A stretch of 9,624 nt of DNA, taken from Nitrososphaeraceae archaeon (GTDB lineage Archaea; Thermoproteota; Nitrososphaeria; Nitrososphaerales; Nitrososphaeraceae). The DNA lies in the NCBI GenBank assembly GCA_030038695.1, contig JASHSN010000158.1, positions 1 through 9,624 on the forward strand. The letters are read 5' to 3'. The position numbers were made by a program, and so were the translations under genes. Positions within the stretch are counted from its first letter, which is position 1; the number at the start of each line of letters is the position of its first letter. The notes under the pieces are model-generated. The model did not search any database. It was not told the origin of the DNA and worked only from the letters and a program-made list of their open reading frames with translations. This document shows, in pieces, positions 1 to 5,088 of this stretch.

Positions 1-16
1 ACCTCCCAAAAAGAGG

Positions 17-445
17 ATGGCTGCAGTCATTCATTGCTATCCCGTCCTAGGTAAGCTTTCCAGTCGCTATAGAGCAGATTCAGTAAATCTCTTTAGCCAT
101 TTGTATGGAATGGTAGAGCCGGCATTAGTTCAAATTAAGCTCAGAACATTTACACGTAGCAATTTGTCAGAACTAAGGCAACAAAAAATTTCCAAAATTC
201 TAGTTGCAGTAGATGGTTCAGAAGAATCAATGTTAGCCGCTGACTGTGCAGTAGATATCGCAAAAAGGAATAACGCGGAGCTAATTGCATTAAATGTAAT
301 ACATTCACAGACGAAGTATCTGTATTCGCCTTCATATGTTTGGAGGCCCGTTATTCCTAGTACCATAAATTCGATTATTAAGAATGAGGAAGAAGAAGGT
401 CAAAGATGGCTTCAGTTAGAGAAAAAGCTAATGATAACAAAATAA
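17..445 (+). CDS. Universal stress protein, N-terminal part (frameshifted)
   Basis: This is the 5' half of a UspA-family nucleotide-binding protein. The family's opening strand and loop are clear (KILVAVDGSEES followed by A-D-x-A-V-D-I-A-K and A-E-L-I-A-L-N-V), giving the adenine-contacting Asp early in the domain. The reading frame then leaves the family pattern near base 410 and ends at 445 in a meaningless tail (QLEKKLMITK). The family sequence resumes in another frame at 406-636. The first ATG is at 17, but residues before the ATG at 110 do not look like Usp, and the frame is open to the left edge of the window. I therefore prefer ATG 110, or possibly TTG 164, as the true start. No clear Shine-Dalgarno sequence precedes any of them. 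Usp proteins are cytoplasmic stress-response proteins; the exact partner is not predictable. Confidence 0.8.
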   Translation: MAAVIHCYPVLGKLSSRYRADSVNLFSHLYGMVEPALVQIKLRTFTRSNLSELRQQKISKILVAVDGSEESMLAADCAVDIAKRNNAELIALNVIHSQTKYLYSPSYVWRPVIPSTINSIIKNEEEEGQRWLQLEKKLMITK

Positions 446-636
446 AGTTAAGAATGGAATTTATCATTGATCCTACGTCAATAGTAGGAGCTATTGTCGA
501 ATATGCTGAACACGAGAATATTGATCTATTGGTGATAGGATCAAGAGGTCTAACCGGCTTCAAGAAATTATTAGTTGGTAGTGTTGCATCAGGTGTCGTA
601 ACGTACGCACACTGCCCGGTAATGGTAGTAAAGTGA
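406..636 (+). CDS. Universal stress protein, C-terminal part (frameshifted)
   Basis: This is the 3' half of the same Usp. It carries the ATP-binding signature G-x2-G-x9-G-S as GSRGLTGFKKLLVGS, followed by V-x-x-A-x-C-P-V-M-V-V, the usual last strand of the fold. The first residues (from the ATG at 406) run in the wrong place for a natural start. They look like the continuation of ...EGQRWL in the upstream fragment, with one base missing around 410-414. Joined at that point, the product from ATG 110 would be about 175 residues, slightly longer than a normal one-domain Usp (140-150) because of an N-terminal extension. The glycine-rich motif implies the ATP-binding subclass. Whether the break is real, a programmed -1 shift or a sequencing error cannot be told from one sequence. 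There is no obvious slippery heptamer at the junction. Confidence 0.82.
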   Translation: MASVREKANDNKIKLRMEFIIDPTSIVGAIVEYAEHENIDLLVIGSRGLTGFKKLLVGSVASGVVTYAHCPVMVVK

Positions 637-647
637 ATTGCAAACGC

Positions 648-701
648 CTTGAAAGTTCCGCATAGTCTCTCGGTCCAACATACGTTCCACTAACTTTCAA
701 G
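648..701. repeat. 10-bp perfect inverted repeat after usp
   Basis: CTTGAAAGTT (648-657) is matched exactly by AACTTTCAAG (692-701), with a 34-nt spacer. It begins 11 nt after the usp stop codon. It could fold in the mRNA 3' end and act as a terminator or stability element, but there is no strong T-run after it. Confidence 0.5.
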
Positions 702-1404
702 ACAAAATTATGATCAGATAATATTATAGAATTAATGCGGAAAACATTTCGTCATCAGATTATACAAAACAGGAAACCACCTGAAGAACAGCGTTTGATA
801 ATCTATGAATCGTTGCCAGTGTACGATTCTGAAAGCAACGAACTTGTTGAAAAAGTCGAAATACCTTGAACACAAGTTGTCAAGTTGTCAACACATCTGA
901 CGCTAAAGCCATTTACATTGGAATGTTATACTCTGGCCTTCACATCGAGGTTGCTCGACTAATGTATATGATATTGACAATTCGTTGAAGGCCCTTTAGA
1001 TTTTCCTGATTCAAATATAACACTCTTTACAATGTCAACATCAAGTGGAAATGAAAATTCAAGAACCTATCCTTCTTTGAATATTCTATTTATGCCAATT
1101 CATAAAGGAAGTCATCCGCAAGTAAAGTGTCGATTTTGACATAGATTATCCAATTTAGAACGGAATTGCCCTTCGGACACAAAGGACAAAGAATACGAAG
1201 GAAAGACAAAGGGACGATGGAATTTGTGACGCAGTTGTTAGAAAAATATGAGCTCCATTCATATTCATTTTTATCATATGATCCATTAGTTTATTTTGTA
1301 AGTTTAGAATTCTCTGATCATTGTTGATTATCTACGACAGACTTGATTAGGTCGCTATCGTTCCTAGTTAACCAACTCTCACCTATGTCATGAAATGAAC
1401 TTGG
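702..1404. other. Gene-poor stretch with possible decayed coding remnants
   Basis: No ORF over 60 codons with a start lies here on either strand. On the plus strand several open stretches follow each other in changing frames. One is 735-869 (ATG, 44 codons, ending ...LVEKVEIP). One is 887-985 (33 codons, no good start). One is 978-1136 (53 codons, containing LNILFMPIHKG). The last is 1145-1324 (60 codons, containing a basic GHKGQRIRRKDKG patch and EKYELHSYSF). Their amino-acid composition looks protein-like, but each ends quickly in a stop. I read this tentatively as one or two degraded genes, family unknown. A tandem 8-bp repeat (AAGTTGTC twice, 874-889) lies inside. No RNA gene was recognised. 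Confidence 0.35.
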
Positions 1405-2181
1405 TTATAATTCTGAATTCCTTCCTATTTTAAAAATCATTTTTCCTGTGCCTGCATTAATCGTGACACTGAACCAAACTTCATTTTTTCCTTTCTTACG
1501 TAACGCAGCAATATATCGCTGTATATCTCTATATGAAAGTGAAACCTCAAAATTCAAAATGTTGTCAGCTTCTAGATCGGTTTTATTTAATTTATTAGAT
1601 GAATGTGAGGATGAAGGAGCTATAAGTATTCTATCTGTTGTTGACAAAGTAGTTGTCTTTTTTTGTGCGTCTAGTTTCTGATCCTCGGAGAGTTCTTGGC
1701 AATCTAGATCCTCCTGCGTCTTCGAGGTAACGCCGTAAGGAGTTTCAGACCGTTTGTCAGTAGAAGTGTCATCAACTACAAAGTTTTTTATGCTTTGCCT
1801 ATTTCTATCATCATCGGATTTAGTGTTACTAAAAAAAATCTCTTTAGAAATTTCAATAATACTGTTTTTAGGACGTGGCGTCCTAACTCTCCTTGGAATA
1901 TTAGGGTTATTTGCAGGCAAATATCTCCGAATATTTCTTTCGGTAAAACCAGATAGATGGTCATGATCGTTGTGTATTTTCACAAGAGCATCTTTGTGTG
2001 TTAGACCATCAACCAGTGTTAGTCTATTGTACATCTGGGGAATTAATACAAATGCTCGTGCTACCGCTGGGTAAACTTCCTGGAACTCTCGCGATAGCTC
2101 TTCATATGACTTATATTTGTATTCATCAAGGTCATCGGATTGGCTTATGGTGGTGATAGATTTGGGATCTTTCTTTGGCAA
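1405..2181 (-). CDS. Hypothetical protein with two conserved-looking ends and a disordered linker
   Basis: I do not recognise a named family. The 258-residue product has three parts. Residues ~25-105 are a helical, basic region (EELSREFQEVYPAVARAF, then K-D-A-L-V-K-I-H-N-D-H-D-H-L-S-G-F-T-E-R-N-I-R-R-Y-L-P, then IPRRVRTPRPK). This could be a helix-turn-helix with a basic arm. Residues ~106-205 are polar, Ser/Thr/Asp-rich and probably unstructured. Residues ~208-255 form a compact tail (SLSYRDIQRYIAALRKKGKNE, then W-F-S-V-T-I and K-M-I-F-K-I-G-R). The start is TTG at 2181. An in-frame TAA lies just three codons upstream, and a good Shine-Dalgarno match (GGGAGATGA) sits about 9 nt before it. 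The gene is divergent from hsp20 and has no operon partner. DNA binding is an inference from basicity and helix pattern only. Confidence 0.75.
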   Translation of the reverse strand: MPKKDPKSITTISQSDDLDEYKYKSYEELSREFQEVYPAVARAFVLIPQMYNRLTLVDGLTHKDALVKIHNDHDHLSGFTERNIRRYLPANNPNIPRRVRTPRPKNSIIEISKEIFFSNTKSDDDRNRQSIKNFVVDDTSTDKRSETPYGVTSKTQEDLDCQELSEDQKLDAQKKTTTLSTTDRILIAPSSSHSSNKLNKTDLEADNILNFEVSLSYRDIQRYIAALRKKGKNEVWFSVTINAGTGKMIFKIGRNSEL

Positions 2182-2484
2182 CGTACATTAGTCATCTCCC
2201 ATAAATTTATTCACGCAATTACTACAAAATGACAAAGGCAAGGTACCTGGTTGACCTACACTGAGCAAGTGATTTTGACATCATCATCAATTCATCAAGC
2301 GATAATATTAGAAGACTAGGATTGCAGTGCATTACACAGTACTTTTTATAGAATGTAATAGAACATATCACCTTACCAGGTTAGTTGCATCTTGTCTAAT
2401 TCTCATCTTAAGTGGAGCGTCGAAAAAGGCTGTAAGCTAAAATCTTAAGTAGGGTATATTTTCAATTTATACAGGTGAATAATT
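2182..2484. promoter_or_regulatory. Divergent intergenic control region, unknown gene / hsp20
   Basis: This 303-bp region lies between two divergent genes. On the hsp20 side it holds a TGCAGTGCA site at 2323-2331, then a TATA-like TTTTTATA at about 2344-2351, a 9-bp direct repeat (ATCTTAAGT at 2405-2413 and 2442-2450), a second TATA-like run (TATATTTT, 2455-2462) and an AGGTGA ribosome binding site at 2473-2478. On the other side an AT-rich AATAAATTTAT stretch near 2199-2210 could be the TATA box of the minus-strand gene. Which TATA is used for hsp20 is uncertain. The distal one would give a leader of about 110 nt that includes the ribosome binding site; the proximal one would give an almost leaderless transcript. 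Confidence 0.45.
2323..2331 (+). promoter_or_regulatory. TGCAGTGCA motif, copy 1 (upstream of hsp20)
   Basis: Context ATTGCAGTGCATTA, centred 158 bp before the hsp20 GTG and 12 bp upstream of a TATA-like TTTTTATA. It is one of four intergenic copies in the window and is near-palindromic (TGCA-G-TGCA). A transcription factor site is inferred from placement only. Confidence 0.4.
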
Positions 2485-3087
2485 GTGAGTTCAGACGATA
2501 TAGAACCATTTGATTGGGCTAGACGATTCTTTGGCGGTAGAAGAGGATTCTTTGACGATATGTTCAGGGGATTTGACGAAATGAGACGAGAAATGGAAAG
2601 AGAGTTTGAAGGGATAGAAAAAAGAATACCGAAAGACCTCGTAAGAGAGTACACTGCGCCAGAAGGTGGGAAAGTAAGAGAGGTAGGACCGATGGTCTAT
2701 GGCTATTCAATGACTGTTGGACCTGACGGTAAACCAAAAATAAGAGAATTCGGAAATGTAAAACCTTCAAGACGTGGATTTGGCGGGTTCGGTAGACCTG
2801 AAATTAGTGGTGAGACAGAACCTTTGATAGATGTGACTACAACAGATAAAGAAGTTAAAGTTGTAGTAGAAATGCCTGGAGTAAGTAAAGACAAAATCAA
2901 AATAAATGCTTACGGCAATACGCTAGAAGTCAAAAGCGAAGATGCTCAAAGGAAATATCACAGAACCATTGAAATACCATCAGAAACAGACATAGAGACA
3001 GCTAAATCTACTTACAATAATGGAATTTTGGAAATTAGTTTTGAGAAAAAATTGCAATCAAAAGGAAAGACTATAAAAGTAGAATAA
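2485..3087 (+). CDS. hsp20: Small heat shock protein, Hsp20/alpha-crystallin family
   Basis: This is an ATP-independent cytoplasmic chaperone that holds unfolding proteins in large oligomers. The alpha-crystallin domain spans residues ~112-191 (EPLIDVTTTDKEVKVVVEMPG ... KYHRTIEIP ... YNNGILEISFEKK) and includes the family's A-x(n)-NGIL-E-I signature at 173-184. The C-terminal I-x-I/V anchor is present as IKV (197-199) at the very end. The 110-residue N-terminal arm is long. It is rich in Arg, Phe and Gly at first (WARRFFGGRRGFFDDMFRGF) and then has the segment VYGYSMTVGPDGKPKIREFGN, seen in archaeal Hsp20 proteins. The start is GTG 2485, with AGGTGA 7 nt upstream. It is a single-gene unit with a long upstream control region, as expected for a stress-induced gene. 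Confidence 0.95.
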   Translation: MSSDDIEPFDWARRFFGGRRGFFDDMFRGFDEMRREMEREFEGIEKRIPKDLVREYTAPEGGKVREVGPMVYGYSMTVGPDGKPKIREFGNVKPSRRGFGGFGRPEISGETEPLIDVTTTDKEVKVVVEMPGVSKDKIKINAYGNTLEVKSEDAQRKYHRTIEIPSETDIETAKSTYNNGILEISFEKKLQSKGKTIKVE

Positions 3088-3184
3088 AGTGAACTATGGT
3101 TATACTTACTAACAAAATATCGGATAGTTAACTCATTGCCGACTCGCCGAAGAAGGATAGGAACACCGACAACAATTATAGTCA

Positions 3185-3388
3185 TTAACACGAGTTCACC
3201 CAAGTCAATTCGTATCTGCTTGCTCTCTGTTTAGACAGTATAAAACAAAAACAAAGAAAACAAAAACACAACAATAGAAAACATAACAGGCTTTTCATTG
3301 TCGCCTCATCAACCTTCATTGCAGTATCATTTTCAATGTCTATGCCAAATTTTCTCAATTCCTTGGCCAATCCAATTTTTCTCTCCAT
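3185..3388 (-). CDS. Possible small membrane protein, Cys-rich helix
   Basis: This 67-codon ORF starts at ATG 3388. Its first half is charged and plausible as protein (KIGLAKELRKFGIDIEND, then A-M-K-V-D-E-A-T-M-K). It is followed by a hydrophobic stretch with five cysteines (LLCFLLLCFCFLCFCFIL, about residues 34-51) and a basic segment (SKQRASRYE). The pattern suits a single-pass membrane protein. The hydrophobic part, however, comes from a simple T-rich run on the coding strand, which would give Phe/Cys/Leu by chance in any frame. No ribosome binding site is evident. It may be a real small gene, or a truncated gene running into low-complexity sequence. Confidence 0.3.
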   Translation of the reverse strand: MERKIGLAKELRKFGIDIENDTAMKVDEATMKSLLCFLLLCFCFLCFCFILSKQRASRYELTWVNSC

Positions 3389-3475
3389 TACGAAACTGAT
3401 GGCGAATAAGCTATAATTTTTTCCATATCGAGAAATAAGTAGGACCGATTCTTATTGCGTATGTCTACAGCGTAA

Positions 3476-3484
3476 TGCAGTGCA
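3476..3484 (+). promoter_or_regulatory. TGCAGTGCA motif, copy 2 (upstream of cupredoxin)
   Basis: Context TAATGCAGTGCATAC, where the palindrome extends to ATGCA-G-TGCAT. It is centred 46 bp before the cupredoxin ATG and sits directly upstream of the TATA box, in the position where archaeal activators or BRE-proximal regulators bind. Confidence 0.42.
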
Positions 3485-3492
3485 TACTACCA

Positions 3493-3500
3493 ATTTATAT
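3493..3500 (+). promoter_or_regulatory. TATA box of cupredoxin gene
   Basis: ATTTATAT lies about 29 bp before the ATG at 3526. Archaeal transcription normally begins about 25 bp after the TATA centre, which would put the start at about 3522. The mRNA would then be essentially leaderless, consistent with the absence of a Shine-Dalgarno sequence. Confidence 0.55.
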
Positions 3501-3525
3501 CAGTCATACGTATTGACATTTCTAA

Positions 3526-4071
3526 ATGATCGCATCACGCAAAAATAAAATGACACTTATGACTCTATCGTCAGTATTTACAGTCGGTGTGCTAACAATT
3601 TTCATATCGTTTTGCTATAATGCGATAGCATCAGTAGCAACGCCATCTATAGGAGTGCAGATTGGAGGGGGCAGTCTGACGAATCCACTCTTTGGCTATA
3701 CCCCACAAAATGTGGAAATTAAGGTTGGAGGCTCGGTTGTATGGTATGTTCGACCTTTAGTACCAGCGGAACCACACACAGTAACGTTTGTCTTTGATAA
3801 CAAAACGATGATAAATGGTTTTCTGCCCAGTAATCCAGTAGTATTCAGTCCTACAATAATCGACTCAAGTGGTGTTACAAAAATTTACGCCCCAAATGCG
3901 AGTCTTACTATGACTGGTACTGAAAAGTACGTTAATTCAGGCTGGATGTTTCCAAAGGGGCCACTTCCTGGAAGTTCAGATACATTTACCGTAACATTTC
4001 AAAAAGCAGGTACATATAATTATCTATGCCTATTACACCCCTGGATGGTTGGAAAGGCTACGGTAACTTAA
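3526..4071 (+). CDS. Plastocyanin/azurin-family blue copper protein, exported
   Basis: This is a type 1 copper protein that probably works outside the membrane as an electron carrier. Ammonia-oxidising archaea rely heavily on such cupredoxins instead of c-type cytochromes. Residues 1-36 are a signal peptide or anchor: basic start (RKNK), hydrophobic core (VFTVGVLTIFISFCYNAI) and a likely cut after AIAS. The cupredoxin fold follows, with GYTPQNVEIKVGGSVVWY. Copper ligands can be assigned as His84 (EPHTVTF), Cys168, His171 and Met174 in the C-terminal CLLHPWM (C-x2-H-x2-M). The 84 residues between the first His and the Cys are more than in a compact plastocyanin. They contain an insert (about 90-150) with Asn/Pro-rich sequence and NSGWMFPKG. 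ATG 3526 fits the TATA position; ATG 3550 is an alternative that would shorten the basic N-terminus. Confidence 0.9.
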   Translation: MIASRKNKMTLMTLSSVFTVGVLTIFISFCYNAIASVATPSIGVQIGGGSLTNPLFGYTPQNVEIKVGGSVVWYVRPLVPAEPHTVTFVFDNKTMINGFLPSNPVVFSPTIIDSSGVTKIYAPNASLTMTGTEKYVNSGWMFPKGPLPGSSDTFTVTFQKAGTYNYLCLLHPWMVGKATVT

Positions 4072-4089
4072 CGAGTTCTTCAGGATTGG

Positions 4090-4096
4090 TTATATT
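4090..4096 (+). promoter_or_regulatory. TATA-like box upstream of CBS gene
   Basis: TTATATT is centred about 38 bp before ATG 4131. Transcription would begin near 4118-4121, so the inverted repeat at 4095-4115 would fall between the TATA box and the transcription start. Confidence 0.35.
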
Positions 4097-4115
4097 GCAG
4101 TGCACGGCACTGTAA
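4095..4115. promoter_or_regulatory. Dyad containing TGCAGTGCA copy 3, upstream of CBS gene
   Basis: TTGCAGTGC (4095-4103) and GCACTGTAA (4107-4115) are inverted copies with one mismatch and a 3-nt centre (ACG). The left arm contains the third TGCAGTGCA copy (4096-4104). The dyad lies 24 nt after the cupredoxin stop codon and 16 nt before the CBS-protein ATG. As DNA it would be an operator covering the promoter; as RNA it would be a tight hairpin ending the cupredoxin transcript. No T-run follows, which weakens the terminator reading. Confidence 0.45.
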
Positions 4116-4130
4116 CCCTACTTTTGAAAT

Positions 4131-4661
4131 ATGATAGTTTGTAAATCCTTTTCTATGACAACATCTGAAACTGTATCTGGAACCGTATCTGATTTTATGA
4201 CTAGTGAGGTAAAAGTAATAACTGAGAATGAAACCATGAGACAAGCATGTAAACTAATGTATCAGCACAATATAGGAAGCATAATTATCATAAAATATGG
4301 TGTCGGTAAATCGAGCGACACAAGAAAGAAAGAGATACCAGTAGGAATACTTACCGAGAGAGATATTGCTAGAATGATAGGATTCTCTGCTAAGTTTTAT
4401 CCAGATACGCCCGTCTATGAAGTGATGAATAAGCCATTAATCACGGTTAGTCCAAATACCTCAGTAAAGGATGCAGTTGCTTTGATGGAGCAAAGAGACA
4501 TTAGGAGATTACCCGTTGTCGATGATGAACAGCAGATGATAGGTATTATCACTGCTAAGGATATCCTTAAGGCAGTTATGAACATCTTCAAGGGAACTAC
4601 GAAAGGTCAAGATTTAACGTCTGAAGGCTTTGATTTACTGGGGCTACTGGGAGCAGAATAA
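4131..4661 (+). CDS. CBS-domain pair protein
   Basis: This is a cytoplasmic protein made of two CBS domains (about residues 18-85 and 95-152), which together form a Bateman module that usually binds adenine nucleotides or similar ligands. Both domains show the end motif of the fold: G-I-L-T-E-R-D-I (72-79) and G-I-I-T-A-K-D-I (138-145). The first domain carries a short basic insert (VGKSSDTRKKEIP) before its last strand. There is no catalytic domain, so it probably acts as a stand-alone sensor or regulates a partner protein; which one cannot be told. The short tail ends in LLGLLGAE. ATG 4131 gives 8 extra residues (MIVCKSFS) that look unlike the family; ATG 4155 (MTTSETVSG) is an equally good start. 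It lies 59 nt after the cupredoxin gene on the same strand but has its own TATA-like box. Confidence 0.9.
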   Translation: MIVCKSFSMTTSETVSGTVSDFMTSEVKVITENETMRQACKLMYQHNIGSIIIIKYGVGKSSDTRKKEIPVGILTERDIARMIGFSAKFYPDTPVYEVMNKPLITVSPNTSVKDAVALMEQRDIRRLPVVDDEQQMIGIITAKDILKAVMNIFKGTTKGQDLTSEGFDLLGLLGAE

Positions 4662-4702
4662 TTTGTGCTACTCAGACCAAGAAGTATAAACAACATAAAT
4701 CT

Positions 4703-4721
4703 ACTTTTATATTATAAAAGT
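4703..4721. terminator. Perfect 19-bp palindrome between convergent genes
   Basis: ACTTTTATA-T-TATAAAAGT has 9-bp arms and a single central base. It lies 42 nt after the CBS gene stop and 79 nt before the 3' end of the opposing DUF167 gene. It contains T-runs on both strands (TTTT), so it could serve as a two-way terminator. A chance AT-rich palindrome cannot be excluded. Confidence 0.4.
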
Positions 4722-4799
4722 CAATCAAAATCAAAAAGGAACAAAACAGTCTCAAATTCCAATAGTCGTACATCGTATTAGTCAGCGCGTTAGTAACCA

Positions 4800-5018
4800 T
4801 TATGAATTCTGAATTTCAATTATTTTCTTTCTTGAGGTTAATCCAGAAATGATGTGTATGCTTTTTTCCGGTACTCCAAAGAAATCAGATATCTTTTTTA
4901 TCATCTCCCTGTTTGCTTTGCCATACTTTGGTTCAGACTTTATAGACATGATTATTTCATTGCCTTTTACCTGAATTCTTCCAGATGAATTGAATTTTAC
5001 TTCGACGAAAAATCTCAA
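4800..5018 (-). CDS. DUF167 (UPF0235/YggU) family protein
   Basis: This small cytoplasmic protein belongs to a widespread family with no settled function. The 72 residues match the family core: a first strand (FFVEVKFNSSG), then EIIMSIKSEPKYGKANREMI (the family's P-x-x-G-K-A-N signature at 30-36), then KKISDFFGVPEKSIHIISG and a final TSRKKIIEI, which corresponds to the usual G-x-x-S-R-x-K. It is short compared with common 90-100 residue members because the N-terminal extension is missing. The start must be TTG 5018, since an in-frame TAA immediately precedes it. It follows the cysteine synthase gene on the same strand by 70 nt, so the two are probably cotranscribed, but no functional link is implied. 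Confidence 0.88.
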   Translation of the reverse strand: MRFFVEVKFNSSGRIQVKGNEIIMSIKSEPKYGKANREMIKKISDFFGVPEKSIHIISGLTSRKKIIEIQNS

Positions 5019-5088
5019 TTATTTGAGTAACTGCATACCATATATTATTAGCATACAGTGTGATATAATTGATTTCTGAATTGGCCTA

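Larger units (their letters stand above)
3088..3525. other. Spacer between hsp20 and the cupredoxin gene
   Basis: This 438-bp stretch contains no plus-strand gene. It holds an A-rich, T-poor plus-strand run (about 3240-3290), a doubtful minus-strand small ORF (3185-3388), and near its right end the TGCAGTGCA site and the TATA box of the cupredoxin gene. No RNA gene or clear terminator hairpin was recognised after hsp20. Confidence 0.5.

Noticed and set aside
874..889. Tandem AAGTTGTC repeat
   Set aside because: Only two units; too short to call a repeat array or an origin element.
1448..1966. Plus-strand ORFs opposite the 258-aa gene
   Set aside because: They are short and hydrophobic, arise from the antisense of Ser/Asp/Lys-rich codons, and have no ribosome binding site.
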